This document shows positions 31,182-40,884 of a stretch of DNA of 64,000 nt, piece by piece (position 1 is the first letter of the stretch; each line of letters begins with the position of its first letter). Source of the DNA: an uncultured Agrobacterium sp. GTDB lineage: Bacteria > Pseudomonadota > Alphaproteobacteria > Rhizobiales > Rhizobiaceae. The DNA is taken from contig CAJYTK010000011.1 in NCBI GenBank assembly GCA_913777615.1, forward strand, positions 124,001 to 188,000, written 5' to 3'. Position numbers and translations under genes: made by a program. The notes beneath the pieces were generated by a model. The model was not told where the DNA came from. It ran no database searches and saw only the letters and a list, made by a program, of their open reading frames with translations.

Positions 31182-31210
31182 GAAGTCCGGCCAGCGCCGG
31201 GCTTCCTTTT
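31182..31210 (+). terminator. attenuator/terminator between binding-protein and permease genes
   Basis: GAAGTCCGGC (31182-31191) pairs with GCCGGGCTTC (31196-31205) around CAGC, with one G-U pair, and is followed by CTTTTTGTTTT. In binding-protein operons such hairpins commonly allow the binding protein to be made in excess over the membrane parts. Confidence 0.75.
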
Positions 31211-31228
31211 TGTTTTGAGGGTTTCTTC

Positions 31229-31909
31229 GTGCCGCACTGGCTGCAATTGATGATGGATTCACTTCCCACGCTTCTGTGGGCCGGGGTGAAGTTCACGATA
31301 CCGCTGACCCTGCTATCCTTTGTCCTCGGCCTGGCACTTGGGCTTGCAACCGCGGTTGCGCGGCTGTTCGGGCCGACACCGATTGCTCTGCTCGCCCGCT
31401 TTTATGTCTGGGTGATCCGAGGCACGCCGCTTCTCGTGCAGCTTTTCGTTATCTTCTACGGTCTGCCGAGCATCGGCATTCTTCTCGATGCATTTCCCGC
31501 AGCGCTTATCGGCTTCACGCTGAATGTCGGCGCCTATACGTCCGAGATTATTCGTGCCGCTATTTCGTCCGTGCCGAAAGGACAGTGGGAAGCCGCCTTC
31601 TCCACCGGCATGAGCTGGCGCCAGGCCATGCAGCGCACGATCCTGCCGCAGGCTGGACGCGTTGCGGTTCCACCTCTGTCGAACACCTTTATCTCGCTGG
31701 TCAAGGATACCTCGCTTGCGGCAGCCATCACCGTGCCGGAACTGTTTCAATCCGCCCAGCGCATCGTCGCTACGACCTACGAGCCGTTGATCCTCTATAT
31801 CGAAGCAGCCCTCATCTATCTTGCGCTGAGCTCCGTTCTGTCAGCTCTTCAGGCGCGACTTGAGACCCGCTTTGCACGATATGGCGGCATGATGGAGAGC
31901 AACCGATGA
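31229..31909 (+). CDS. amino-acid ABC transporter permease
   Basis: The 226-residue inner-membrane protein has the BPD_transp_1 fold with several helices, including LLWAGVKFTIPLTLLSFVL and LYVW-type segments, and the cytoplasmic EAA-like loop EAAFSTGMSWRQAMQRTILP that contacts the ATPase. The start is a GTG at 31229, chosen for GAGGG eight bases upstream. It overlaps the ATPase gene by four bases (ATGA). It forms the importer with the upstream binding protein. Confidence 0.88.
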   Translation: MPHWLQLMMDSLPTLLWAGVKFTIPLTLLSFVLGLALGLATAVARLFGPTPIALLARFYVWVIRGTPLLVQLFVIFYGLPSIGILLDAFPAALIGFTLNVGAYTSEIIRAAISSVPKGQWEAAFSTGMSWRQAMQRTILPQAGRVAVPPLSNTFISLVKDTSLAAAITVPELFQSAQRIVATTYEPLILYIEAALIYLALSSVLSALQARLETRFARYGGMMESNR

Positions 31910-32664
31910 TCGAACTTAACAACATCGAAAAGCGCTTCGGCGATGCGGTGATCCTCAAGGACATCTCACTCAGCTTTCCAGAGGGCAGCGTGACGGCCCT
32001 TGTCGGTCCTTCGGGTGGCGGCAAGAGCACGCTTTTGCGCTGCATCAACCTGCTTGAACTGCCAACCGAAGGCACGGTACGCATCGGCGCGGACAGTGTC
32101 TCCTTCCAGCAGGGTCGCAAGGTTGCCTGGCAGGACATCCAGAAGATCCGCCGCCAGACAGGCATGGTATTTCAGAACTTCCAGCTCTTCCCGCACAGAA
32201 CCGCGATCGAGAATGTCATGGAAGGCCTGCTCGTCGTGCAGAAGTGGTCGATGGAAAAGGCCCGTGCGAGAGCGATGGAGCTTTTGACAAAGGTTGGCAT
32301 GGCGCACAAGGCGGATGCCTGGCCTGCGAACCTTTCGGGTGGCCAACAGCAGCGCGTCGCCATTGCCCGCGCTCTCGCTCCCTCGCCGAAGGTCCTACTC
32401 TGCGACGAACCTACTTCAGCGCTCGATCCGGAATTGTCAGCCGAAGTGGTCGAGGTACTGGGACAATTGGCTCATGAAGGCACCACCATGGTCATGGCAA
32501 CCCATGATCTTCGACTTGCCTCGACGATCGCTGGCCTCGTCGTGTTCCTGGAAGCCGGAAAGGTGGTTGAGACCGGCACCTCCGACGCCATTTTCCGCAG
32601 CCCGCAACAAGAAAGGACTCGTCGCTTCGTTTCCTCCATCAATGCGGCTCAAACACTCTCTTGA
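31906..32664 (+). CDS. amino-acid ABC transporter ATP-binding protein
   Basis: The 252-residue ATPase has Walker [17 protein letters not shown] near residue 33, the ABC signature [15 protein letters not shown] near residue 144, Walker [13 protein letters not shown] and a switch histidine in MATHDLRLA. The pattern is of the polar amino-acid (HisP/GlnQ) ATPase group. It is the last gene of the importer operon, overlapping the permease by four bases. Confidence 0.92.
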   Translation: MIELNNIEKRFGDAVILKDISLSFPEGSVTALVGPSGGGKSTLLRCINLLELPTEGTVRIGADSVSFQQGRKVAWQDIQKIRRQTGMVFQNFQLFPHRTAIENVMEGLLVVQKWSMEKARARAMELLTKVGMAHKADAWPANLSGGQQQRVAIARALAPSPKVLLCDEPTSALDPELSAEVVEVLGQLAHEGTTMVMATHDLRLASTIAGLVVFLEAGKVVETGTSDAIFRSPQQERTRRFVSSINAAQTLS

Positions 32665-32825
32665 TGCTCAACTCTGCGTGATAACAAGGCAAAGGCGAAT
32701 TTACGGAAGCCGCGCATATTGAGCGCTTCCTCTCCATAAGCCATTATATTCTCAGCCACATTAGAATTGTATCTTCTTCCACATCTTCCGCTTGAGCGGG
32801 TATCAAAAACTGCTTGATTTTAAAA

Positions 32826-32837
32826 ACGAACGTTCGT
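32826..32837. promoter_or_regulatory. perfect palindrome upstream of the tetR-type gene
   Basis: ACGAACGTTCGT is a perfect 12-base palindrome, 24 bases upstream of the regulator's ATG. TetR repressors commonly bind such dyads near their own promoters, so autoregulation and control of the adjoining pump genes are plausible. Confidence 0.5.
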
Positions 32838-32861
32838 ACTTAAATTTTCAAAGGACGTTTC

Positions 32862-33419
32862 ATGGCTAGAACCCGTAAAATCAGCACCGACGATATTCTT
32901 GACGCCGCCGAGCGTGTTGTCATGCGGGACGGCGCGGCGGGCCTTTCTATCGACGCGGTGGCGCAGGAGGCCGGCGTCAGCAAGTCGCGCGTGGTCTATG
33001 ACCACAAGTCCAAAAGTGCGCTTCTGGAAGCTCTGATTGATCGGCACATGTCTGCCGAGGAAACGCGCATCCGCGAAGCCGTCGGCTCGCACAGCGAGGC
33101 CCCCCACCCCGAGCTTTTTGGCCGGATCAGCCTTGCAGAAGAGGCCCCGGACGATATCGATCGAGCCGTGTGTCTTGCCATTTCCGCCGCGATGTCGAGC
33201 GAGGAAAATGTTCATGAGCGCATGCGGGGATGGACGAAGGCCGACCTTGAAGCCATGAAAGCCGGGCCGCGTCCGAAAGCGGCTCTTCTCGCCTACCTTG
33301 CCCTGACGGGTCTCTGTTGCATGGAACTGTTTGATTTCCACCGTTGGGAGACCAGCGAGAGACACAACATCCTCGACGGCATCAAAGACATCTACGCTTC
33401 CCTACCCGATAAAAAATGA
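32862..33419 (+). CDS. TetR/AcrR family transcriptional regulator
   Basis: The 185-residue protein has an N-terminal helix-turn-helix: DDILDAAERVVMRDGAAGLS, then DAVAQEAGVSKSRVVYDHKS, the usual TetR DNA-binding pattern. The C-terminal ligand-binding region is family-variable. It precedes an RND adaptor gene by 38 bases in the same direction, and a perfect palindrome lies upstream, so it probably represses the pump operon. The arrangement resembles IfeR with IfeAB of Agrobacterium, although gene order and identity are not proven. Confidence 0.85.
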   Translation: MARTRKISTDDILDAAERVVMRDGAAGLSIDAVAQEAGVSKSRVVYDHKSKSALLEALIDRHMSAEETRIREAVGSHSEAPHPELFGRISLAEEAPDDIDRAVCLAISAAMSSEENVHERMRGWTKADLEAMKAGPRPKAALLAYLALTGLCCMELFDFHRWETSERHNILDGIKDIYASLPDKK

Positions 33420-33457
33420 CGATCGCTCGATAGCGATGAAGACGAGGACTTTATAAA

Positions 33458-34642
33458 ATGCTGAGCAGAAAAGCTTTGCCACGCCTTGCAAGCCTGTTCC
33501 TTGGCAGCATGATCATGCTGTCGGGACCGTCGCTGCACGCGCAGGAAGGCGGTATGCAGATGCCGCCGCCTGCGGTCGGCGTTCTTGAGTTGAAGACGCG
33601 CGCCGTGCCCGTGGTCAACGAGCTGCCGGGTCGGGTCGCCGCAACGCGTGTGGCGGAAGTGCGCGCCCGCGTTTCCGGTATTCTTCTGGAGCGCGTCTTC
33701 CAGCAGGGCACGCTGGTGCAGAAGGACGACGTTCTCTATCGCATCGATCCAAAGCTCTTCAAGGTTCGAGTGGAAAGTGCCCAGGCGGCGCTCCAGCGCG
33801 CCCAGGCAACGCAGGCCAATGCCCGCCAGCAGCTTGAACGCCAGAAGACGCTGCGCGAGCGCAATGTCGCGACCGGCATCGAGTACGACACCGCCGCTGT
33901 AAACCTGGCGCAGGCGGATGCCGATGTCGCACTTCAGCAGGCAGCACTCGATGAAGCCAAGATCAATCTAGACTATACCGAAGTTCGCGCACCCATCACC
34001 GGCATCATCGGTGCGGCACTTGTGACCGAAGGCGCGCTGGTAACGGCGGATGGAACCCAGAACCTTGCGCTCATCCAGCAGATCGATCCCATCTACGCCG
34101 ACTTCACGCAGTCGGCGCAGGACATGCTGGCGCTGAAGCGCGCTGTCGAAGATGGCAAGCTCGCAAGCCCCGCACCGGATCAGGCCAGCGTGCGTCTCGT
34201 CTTCGATGACGGCACCGTCTATGCAGATGCCGGCCGCCTGCTCTTTGCCAGCGCCAGCGTCGATGCCACCACCGGTCAGGTGACGCTGCGTGCGGAATTC
34301 CCCAACGCCAAGCGCAACCTTCTGCCCGGCATGTATGTGCGCGTGCGCATCGAACAGGCCGTGCGCCAGGACGCCATCACAATTCCCCAGCGCGCCGTTC
34401 TTCGCAACGCCGAGGGCAAGCCCATGGTCTATATCGCCAAGGATGACGGCACTGCCGAAGCCCGCCCGATAGAGCTTGGGCAGGCTCTCGACACCGAGTG
34501 GGTTGTCGAGAAGGGCCTGTCAGCGGGTGAGAAGATCATCGTCGATGGCGTGCAGAAAGTTCAGCCGGGCGGCAAGATCGCTGCAGAACCCTGGCAGCAG
34601 CAACAGCCTGCCGAAGCCGCAGCGCAAGCGCCGAAGCAGTAA
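33458..34642 (+). CDS. RND efflux periplasmic adaptor subunit
   Basis: The 394-residue membrane-fusion protein has a signal sequence (LPRLASLFLGSMIMLSG, cleavage near SLHAQ), a lipoyl-like domain (NELPGRVAATRVAEVRARVS), a long helical hairpin rich in A, Q and R (VESAQAALQRAQATQANARQ) and a beta-barrel domain with DYTEVRAPITGIIG. It bridges an RND pump and an outer-membrane channel. The pump gene follows after nine bases. No outer-membrane channel gene is beside it. Confidence 0.92.
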   Translation: MLSRKALPRLASLFLGSMIMLSGPSLHAQEGGMQMPPPAVGVLELKTRAVPVVNELPGRVAATRVAEVRARVSGILLERVFQQGTLVQKDDVLYRIDPKLFKVRVESAQAALQRAQATQANARQQLERQKTLRERNVATGIEYDTAAVNLAQADADVALQQAALDEAKINLDYTEVRAPITGIIGAALVTEGALVTADGTQNLALIQQIDPIYADFTQSAQDMLALKRAVEDGKLASPAPDQASVRLVFDDGTVYADAGRLLFASASVDATTGQVTLRAEFPNAKRNLLPGMYVRVRIEQAVRQDAITIPQRAVLRNAEGKPMVYIAKDDGTAEARPIELGQALDTEWVVEKGLSAGEKIIVDGVQKVQPGGKIAAEPWQQQQPAEAAAQAPKQ

Positions 34643-34651
34643 GGTCACCTC

Positions 34652-37600
34652 ATGGCACAGCTATTCATCAGACGGCCGATCCTTGCCTGGGTCTTTGCGC
34701 TGTTCATCTCGATTGCCGGCATTATCGCCATCCCCTTCCTGCCGATCGCGCAGTATCCGAAGGTGGCGCCGCCGCAGCTGACGATCTCCACCAGCTATCC
34801 GGGCGCCTCGCCGCAGGAAATCTATCAAGGCGTGACCCGTCTCATTGAAGACGAGTTGAACGGTGTCGAAGGCCTGATGTACTTCGAATCGACGTCGGAT
34901 ACGTCGGGTCAGGTCTCGATCAACGCTACGTTCGAAGCCGGAACCAACATCAACCAGGCATCGGTCGATGTGCAGAACGCCATCCGCCGCGTAGAAGCCC
35001 GCCTTCCAAGAGCCGTCGCTTCCCAGGGCGTGACCGTTGAAGAAGCCTCATCCGGCTTCCTCATGTTCATTACGCTTACCTCCACCGATGGGACGATGGA
35101 CGAGGTGGCGCTTGGCGATTATCTCAACCGCAACGTTCTGGGTGAACTGCGCCGTATCGATGGCGTCGGCCGTGCGCAGCTTTTCTCTGCCCAGCGCGCC
35201 ATGCGCGTCTGGATCGACGCCGACAAACTCGTTGGTCTCAACCTGACGGCCGCCGATATCAATAACGCGATTACTGCACAAAACGCTCAGGTCGCCGCCG
35301 GCCAGATCGGCGCCGCCCCTAACCCCGTGTCCCAGGATCTGACGGCGACGGTTCTCGTCAAGGGTCAGCTGACAGACACGAAGGAATTCGGCAACATCGT
35401 TCTTCGCGCCAATCCGGATGGCAGTTCGGTCCGCTTGAAGGACGTCGCCCGCATCGAACTCGGTGCGGAGACCTACAACTTTTCGAGCCGTCTGAACGGC
35501 CAGCCAAGCGCTGCCGTCGGTATCCAGCTATCATCGACAGGCAACGCAGTCGCCACCTCGAAAGCGGTGACGGCCAAGCTTGAGGAGCTTTCCCGCTTTT
35601 TCCCGTCAGGCGTTGCCTATAGCGTTCCCTATGATACCAGCCCGTTCGTTTCGGCGTCGATCGAGAAGGTACTGCATACGCTGGTCGAAGCCATCATTCT
35701 CGTCTTCGTGGTGATGTTCGTCTTCCTCCAGAACTTCCGCTACACCGTCATCCCGACATTGGTTGTTCCGGTAGCGCTGCTCGGCACCTGTGCCATCATG
35801 TATGCGACAGGCTTCTCCATTAACGTGCTAACGATGTTTGCCATGGTACTTGCCATCGGCATTCTCGTCGACGACGCCATCGTCGTGGTCGAGAACGTCG
35901 AGCGCATCATGGCCGAAGAGGGCCTGTCTCCAAAAGCCGCCACACAGAAAGCCATGCGCCAGATCACCGGCGCCATTCTCGGTATTACGCTGGTTCTCGC
36001 CTGCGTCTTCATTCCGATGGCATTCTTCCCCGGATCGACGGGTATCATCTACCGCCAGTTCAGCTTGACCATGGTGGTGTCGATCCTGTTCTCCGCCTTC
36101 CTCGCCCTGTCGCTGACCCCAGCGCTTTGCGCCACTTTCCTGAAGCCTATCCCCAAGGGGCATCATGAAAAGCGCGGAATTGGCGGCTGGTTCAACCGCA
36201 AGTTCGACAGCCTGACGAATGGCTATACGAAGACAGCAACGGCCACTGCCAAGCGAGCAGGCCGGATGATGGTGATCTACCTGGCGCTGGTCGCCGGTCT
36301 CGGCTACCTCTTCATTAGCCTGCCAAGCGCCTTCGTCCCGGATGAGGATCAGGGCTTCCTGATCGTCGATATCCAGGGTCCGCCAGAGGCCAGCGCAAAC
36401 CGTACGCTCGCCTCCATCAAGCAGATCGAGACCATCTTCAAGGCGGATCCTGCCGTGAAGGACATCGTCGCGATCCAGGGCTTCAGCTTCTCCGGTAACG
36501 GCGCAAACGCTGCCCTTGCCTTCGTGACATTGAAGGACTGGAGCGAGCGTGGTGCAGGCAATTCGGCGCAGGATATCGCCAACCGTGCCAACATGAAGCT
36601 CTTCGGCCTCAAGGATGCGACGACCTTTGCGCTTTCGCCTCCGCCCATTGAAGGCTTCGGCACGTCCGGCGGCTTCTCCTTCCGCCTGCAGGACCGAAAC
36701 GGCATCGGCCAGGCGGCCCTTTCTGCCGCAGCTGCAGAACTGATGCAGAAGGCCGGCAAAAGCCCGATCCTCACCGGCATGCGTATTGAAGGTCTGCCGG
36801 ATGCGGCCCAGGTGCTGCTGGTGATAGACCGCGAAAAGGCCAACACCTTCGGTGTCACATTTGCGGATATCAACAACACCATCACTGCCAATCTCGGTTC
36901 GTCCTACATCAACGACTTCCCCAATGCCGGTCGTATGCAGCGTGTCATCGTGCAGGCACAGGATCGCGACCGTCTTCAGGTGGAAGATTTGCTGAAGCTC
37001 AATGTCCGCAACGCAAGCGGCGGCATGGTGCCCCTGAGTTCCTTTGCAATCGCCCAGTGGCAAAAGGGTTCTCCGCAGGTGGTTGGCTATAACGGCTATC
37101 CGACGATCCGTATCGCCGGCGCTCCGGCGCCCGGCAATTCCACTGGCGCCGCCATCACCGAAATGGAACGCATCGCCTCGGAACTTCCGGCCGGTATCGG
37201 CTACGAATGGACGGGCCAGGCGCTTGAGGAGATCAAGTCGGGCTCGCAGGCACCATTCCTGTTTGGCCTCAGCATTCTCTTCGTCTTCCTGCTTCTTGCG
37301 GGTCTATACGAAAGCTGGTCCATTCCACTTTCGGTGATGCTGGTCGTGCCGCTCGGCATCATCGGCTCGGTGCTGGCCGTCATGGTTCGGGATATGCCGA
37401 ACGACATCTACTTCAAGGTGGGTCTGATTGCCATCATCGGCCTGTCGGCAAAGAACGCGATCCTGATCGTCGAATTTGCCAAGGATTATTATGCGGAAGG
37501 CAAGTCACTGCTGGATTCGGCGGTACAGGCTGCACGCGTCCGCTTCCGCCCGATCATCATGACCTCGCTTGCATTCACGCTCGGCGTCGTACCGCTGGCG

Positions 37601-37807
37601 ATCGCGACCGGCCCAAGTGCGGCAAGCCAGAACGCTATCGGCACCGGCGTTTTGGGCGGCATGATCTCGGCTACAATTCTTGCCGTCTTCTTCGTGCCCG
37701 CCTTCTTCGTCTTCGTCCTGACGCTGATGCGAACCAAGCGGCCTGTAGCGGAGCATGACGAACACCGCGAGGCACCGCCACCGGCGTCCGAAGCGCATTC
37801 GTCCTGA
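34652..37807 (+). CDS. RND efflux permease, AcrB/MexB-like (HAE1 family)
   Basis: The 1051-residue inner-membrane pump has the family start MAQLFIRRPILAWVFALFI, porter-domain segments such as TISTSYPGASPQEIY and GVTVEEASSGFLM, and the fourth transmembrane helix LAIGILVDDAIVVVENVERI with the two aspartates of the proton relay. The paired lysine is in GLSAKNAILIVEFAKDYY. The two halves repeat, as expected. Substrates are not predictable. It forms the pump with the upstream adaptor; a terminator follows. Confidence 0.95.
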   Translation: MAQLFIRRPILAWVFALFISIAGIIAIPFLPIAQYPKVAPPQLTISTSYPGASPQEIYQGVTRLIEDELNGVEGLMYFESTSDTSGQVSINATFEAGTNINQASVDVQNAIRRVEARLPRAVASQGVTVEEASSGFLMFITLTSTDGTMDEVALGDYLNRNVLGELRRIDGVGRAQLFSAQRAMRVWIDADKLVGLNLTAADINNAITAQNAQVAAGQIGAAPNPVSQDLTATVLVKGQLTDTKEFGNIVLRANPDGSSVRLKDVARIELGAETYNFSSRLNGQPSAAVGIQLSSTGNAVATSKAVTAKLEELSRFFPSGVAYSVPYDTSPFVSASIEKVLHTLVEAIILVFVVMFVFLQNFRYTVIPTLVVPVALLGTCAIMYATGFSINVLTMFAMVLAIGILVDDAIVVVENVERIMAEEGLSPKAATQKAMRQITGAILGITLVLACVFIPMAFFPGSTGIIYRQFSLTMVVSILFSAFLALSLTPALCATFLKPIPKGHHEKRGIGGWFNRKFDSLTNGYTKTATATAKRAGRMMVIYLALVAGLGYLFISLPSAFVPDEDQGFLIVDIQGPPEASANRTLASIKQIETIFKADPAVKDIVAIQGFSFSGNGANAALAFVTLKDWSERGAGNSAQDIANRANMKLFGLKDATTFALSPPPIEGFGTSGGFSFRLQDRNGIGQAALSAAAAELMQKAGKSPILTGMRIEGLPDAAQVLLVIDREKANTFGVTFADINNTITANLGSSYINDFPNAGRMQRVIVQAQDRDRLQVEDLLKLNVRNASGGMVPLSSFAIAQWQKGSPQVVGYNGYPTIRIAGAPAPGNSTGAAITEMERIASELPAGIGYEWTGQALEEIKSGSQAPFLFGLSILFVFLLLAGLYESWSIPLSVMLVVPLGIIGSVLAVMVRDMPNDIYFKVGLIAIIGLSAKNAILIVEFAKDYYAEGKSLLDSAVQAARVRFRPIIMTSLAFTLGVVPLAIATGPSAASQNAIGTGVLGGMISATILAVFFVPAFFVFVLTLMRTKRPVAEHDEHREAPPPASEAHSS

Positions 37808-37822
37808 CGAAGATTGAAACAC

Positions 37823-37856
37823 AAACGCCGCGGATCGAAATATCCGCGGCGTTTTA
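37823..37856 (+). terminator. Rho-independent terminator after the RND pump operon
   Basis: AAACGCCGCGGAT (37823-37835) pairs with ATCCGCGGCGTTT (37842-37854), a 13-base perfect stem with a six-base loop and a trailing thymidine run. It stands 16 bases after the permease stop. Confidence 0.9.
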
Positions 37857-37885
37857 TTGTCCGATCGTGCAAATCTCGGTTGGAA

Positions 37886-38419
37886 CTACGTCGCTTCGGC
37901 TCCATCCCCAACATGAGCAGCGATTTTTTCCAGAAGTGCATCGCGAATGCCGATGGCCTTCAGATGCTCCACCGTGTTGAAGACATAATCGGCATTGGGT
38001 CCGGAACTGCCTTCAGCCGTGCGGATGATCGAGGCGGCATCATCCACCTCCAGTCCACCGACATATTGCGGGTGGCAAGGGTCAGCCACATAAGTCAGTG
38101 CGTTGAGCCGCCGACCATCCTCAAGGCTCACCATGATCAAGCGCTCCTTGTAGACATTCGTCACCAGTTCTCGCTCTCGCAGGTAATCGAGCACGGGCTT
38201 GCGGCCCGACGCCTTGACCCGGAAAGCCACGCCAAGGCAGGAGCCGCCGCGCTCAAGACCCAGCACCAGACCCGGTCTTTCCTCCGTCCCGCGGTAATGG
38301 TTGGAGCGAATGCAGAGCGCTCGCCTGTAGCCGAACAACCGCGCCCTCTGACGCTCCTCAAACGGGAAGCCGGGGTTCCACATCAGCGAACCGTAGCCAA
38401 AGACCCAAAAATCGTCCAT
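37886..38419 (-). CDS. ChaC-type gamma-glutamylcyclotransferase
   Basis: The 177-residue protein has the GGCT fold with the signature FWVFGYGSLMWNPGF at the N-terminus and GYRRALCIRSNHYRGT, typical of ChaC proteins that degrade glutathione to 5-oxoproline and Cys-Gly. I chose the ATG at 38419 over an upstream TTG. It converges on the RND operon and is divergent from the DUF2125 gene with 48 bases between. Confidence 0.85.
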   Translation of the reverse strand: MDDFWVFGYGSLMWNPGFPFEERQRARLFGYRRALCIRSNHYRGTEERPGLVLGLERGGSCLGVAFRVKASGRKPVLDYLRERELVTNVYKERLIMVSLEDGRRLNALTYVADPCHPQYVGGLEVDDAASIIRTAEGSSGPNADYVFNTVEHLKAIGIRDALLEKIAAHVGDGAEAT

Positions 38420-38467
38420 ATCGCACGCCAAATCACTATTCGAAGCCGCTCAGCATTGGAGATCATC

Positions 38468-39469
38468 ATGGCAACGTCAAGCCAATCCCGTACAGGCAGA
38501 AAATTCCTTTTTCTCGGGCTCGGCATCGTGCTTGTCATCGCCATCTACACGGCTGGCTGGTTTTATGCGGCCAAGCGGCTGGAAGAGACTGTGATCAAGG
38601 CCATCGCGCCGGGCGGCACCTCCAGCATTCAGGGCGAATGCACCGATATGGCCTTTCGCGGTTATCCCTTCCGCATCGGCCTCTTTTGCTCAAAAGTAAA
38701 TGTCGAAGATAAAAAAACAGGTGTTACGACATCGTTCGGCGCTCTGCGCTCGGCGGCACAGGTCTACGCGCCGGGCCATATCGTCTGGGAGCTGGATTCG
38801 CCAGCTGAAATTCGCACACCGCATGGGCTGACCGTTTCGGCGCAATGGGCGGATTTACGATCAAGCCTAGTGACCAAGCTGAAGGGCATCGATCGCACCT
38901 CGCTGGTTATTGATGGGTTGAAGGCGCAGGCTGTCTCTTCCGTCACCAATCAGACCATCGACTTCGATGCAGCAAAGACCGAAGTCCATCTTCGCCAGAA
39001 CGGTGCTGATCTCGACGGTGCCATAACATTGAACAACGCTGCGACAGTCTTTCAAGGCTGGCCGCAGATTCTGCCACGCCTTAACGCCATCGCTGACGTG
39101 ACGCTTGCGGGCAAGGCCGGCATGATCGACGGCAGCGACACGACCGGGCTTTACGGCGCAAGCGGCGAGCTACGCCGTGTCATGCTCGATATTGGCGAAG
39201 GTCGCATCATGCGTATCAGCGGCCCGTTTGCCTTTGACGATCAGGGTTATCTGTCGGGCAAATTCAAGCTGGAAATCGAAAAGCTGGGCGACTGGGCCGA
39301 CAATGCCAAGCAAGCCTTCCCGCAGCTTCAATCGACCATCGACACCGCCCGCAAGCTTCTCGGCGCACTGGCTGGCGGCGGCGACCGCACATCCGTCGAT
39401 CTCGTGGTTGATCGCGGCCGCGCTACCGTCAGCGGCTTCATTCCACTCGGCAAAATTCCGCCGATCTGA
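38468..39469 (+). CDS. DUF2125 domain-containing protein
   Basis: The 333-residue protein has an N-terminal transmembrane helix (FLFLGLGIVLVIAIYTAGWF) and a large periplasmic domain with GECTDMAFRGYPFRIGLFCS and HIVWELDSPAEI, the family-typical segments. DUF2125 is found in rhizobial envelope proteins of unknown role. An in-frame open stretch extends far upstream, but GGAG near the ATG at 38468 and the signal-anchor start there fix it. The next gene starts 88 bases downstream in the same direction. Confidence 0.85.
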   Translation: MATSSQSRTGRKFLFLGLGIVLVIAIYTAGWFYAAKRLEETVIKAIAPGGTSSIQGECTDMAFRGYPFRIGLFCSKVNVEDKKTGVTTSFGALRSAAQVYAPGHIVWELDSPAEIRTPHGLTVSAQWADLRSSLVTKLKGIDRTSLVIDGLKAQAVSSVTNQTIDFDAAKTEVHLRQNGADLDGAITLNNAATVFQGWPQILPRLNAIADVTLAGKAGMIDGSDTTGLYGASGELRRVMLDIGEGRIMRISGPFAFDDQGYLSGKFKLEIEKLGDWADNAKQAFPQLQSTIDTARKLLGALAGGGDRTSVDLVVDRGRATVSGFIPLGKIPPI

Positions 39470-39557
39470 CAAACCAACAGAGCACGACCGGCTCCCGTCA
39501 TACCGATTGATGGGCGCCGGTCAAAGTGTCCGGTTTGAAACACACGCTGATAGGCAG

Positions 39558-40862
39558 ATGCAGCAATCTCTGGAGTCGATAAAGCCGTCTGAAACCAACC
39601 CGCTACGTGACTGCGCGGCGGCTCTGCATCTGACGCTCATGCTCTTTGCACGCTTCTGGCCGCAACTCATCGCGCTGTGGTTGATCGGCTTCTCGGGAGG
39701 CCTCGCGCTGACTGATCTCGCCGCTCTCGTTGGTCGATGGAATGCACTGGCGGGCCTGTCTCTGTTATCGCTGGTCGTCCTCTTAAAGTTGGTCATCATC
39801 GTCGCGCTGTTCGAGACAGTCCGGCGCGGCCTTCCAACGCTCCAAGCCGCATCCGCTCAGAATGATCTGGGAGCGACAGAGCCGGGCGTGGCGAGGAAGA
39901 CGAACTTCGTCACCGCGCTGGCACTAACGCTCGTTCCCTTCTTCGCCTTCTATGCCGCCTGGGGTTTCCTCGCCGACACGCTACGAGATTATGCAAGGCT
40001 CTCCTTCGACCTCTTGCTGTCAGGCGAAACCGCAAAGCTGCTGGAGGTCACGGGTGGCGCCTGGCTCGTCGTTTCCGTCGCGATTGCCTGGGCCATCAGA
40101 CGCTTTGCGAAATTCATGAGCAAGCGATCGAAGTCGCCCTTATGGCCGATAGTCATCGTTATCTGCGAAGCGAACTGGGCATTCATCGGTATCTTTGTCA
40201 TTTCCACTTGGCAGGACGACATTCGCAACTGGTTCACGCATCTGCCGGACGTCATCTGCAACCTCTTTACGATGCTTGACCCAGTACCCGGCGCTATCGC
40301 GCAGGATCTCCCTGCGCCCGCTGAGTTTGCCGACACCTCATTCAGCCAACGTCTACAATCTGTCTTCCTCTATGCGCTCTATCCGGCTGTCTGGCTGACG
40401 ATCGCAGCACTGATCTATGGCTACGATATCAATGGCGAACATCCGCTGCCGGCCCGCGGTCTTTCTGCCGCAATCTCCAGATGGCAAGCGCTACCGAAGT
40501 TTTTGCAGGACTTCGTCGCTCACTTCATCGCGGGCACGTTGAAGCGCTACCGAACCCTGACGGAAGGCGTTGGGCTGGCGCTCAGCTCCGGTTTCGCTTT
40601 GACCCTTTGTGCTATTCTCTCCTACCGCCTGCTCGATTTCGGCTCGGCATGGGCATGGTTCGGGATCTCACGATGGATCGGTCCGCAGGAAACGGCGCTC
40701 TGGCCAGTCATCGCACAAGGGATCTCCTTGCTTTTCGGCACGCCCAGCGATCCCGGAGAGGGACTGCTGGTCTCGCCTCTGAAGATCTGCCTGCTTGCCG
40801 CCACGCTCGAAATCGGCTTTGCGCGAGGCCGTGAATGGCGGGCACGCACGCTGGACGTTTAG
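39558..40862 (+). CDS. polytopic membrane protein of unknown function
   Basis: The 434-residue protein has about eight hydrophobic segments, including FWPQLIALWLIGFSG, LSLLSLVVLLKLVIIVALF, ALALTLVPFFAFYAAWGF, AVWLTIAALIYGY and a C-terminal CLLAATLEIGFARG. A soluble loop with acidic residues follows about residue 245 (LDPVPGAIAQDLPAPAEF). No catalytic signature is recognised. ATG starts at 39510 and 39558 are possible; AGG lies just before the latter. It ends 22 bases from the end of a convergent three-gene block of similar anchored proteins. I infer a functional link from the close packing alone. Confidence 0.65.
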   Translation: MQQSLESIKPSETNPLRDCAAALHLTLMLFARFWPQLIALWLIGFSGGLALTDLAALVGRWNALAGLSLLSLVVLLKLVIIVALFETVRRGLPTLQAASAQNDLGATEPGVARKTNFVTALALTLVPFFAFYAAWGFLADTLRDYARLSFDLLLSGETAKLLEVTGGAWLVVSVAIAWAIRRFAKFMSKRSKSPLWPIVIVICEANWAFIGIFVISTWQDDIRNWFTHLPDVICNLFTMLDPVPGAIAQDLPAPAEFADTSFSQRLQSVFLYALYPAVWLTIAALIYGYDINGEHPLPARGLSAAISRWQALPKFLQDFVAHFIAGTLKRYRTLTEGVGLALSSGFALTLCAILSYRLLDFGSAWAWFGISRWIGPQETALWPVIAQGISLLFGTPSDPGEGLLVSPLKICLLAATLEIGFARGREWRARTLDV

Positions 40863-40884
40863 GCCTGCTTTCGTCTGAGTTTTC

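Noticed and set aside
35828-37063. A 411-codon frame opposite the RND permease
   Set aside because: Antisense shadow; the sense frame has all RND motifs.
37814-38467. Upstream extension of the DUF2125 gene to give a 551-residue protein
   Set aside because: The extension runs through the RND terminator and opposite chaC; the transmembrane anchor and GGAG point to the start at 38468.
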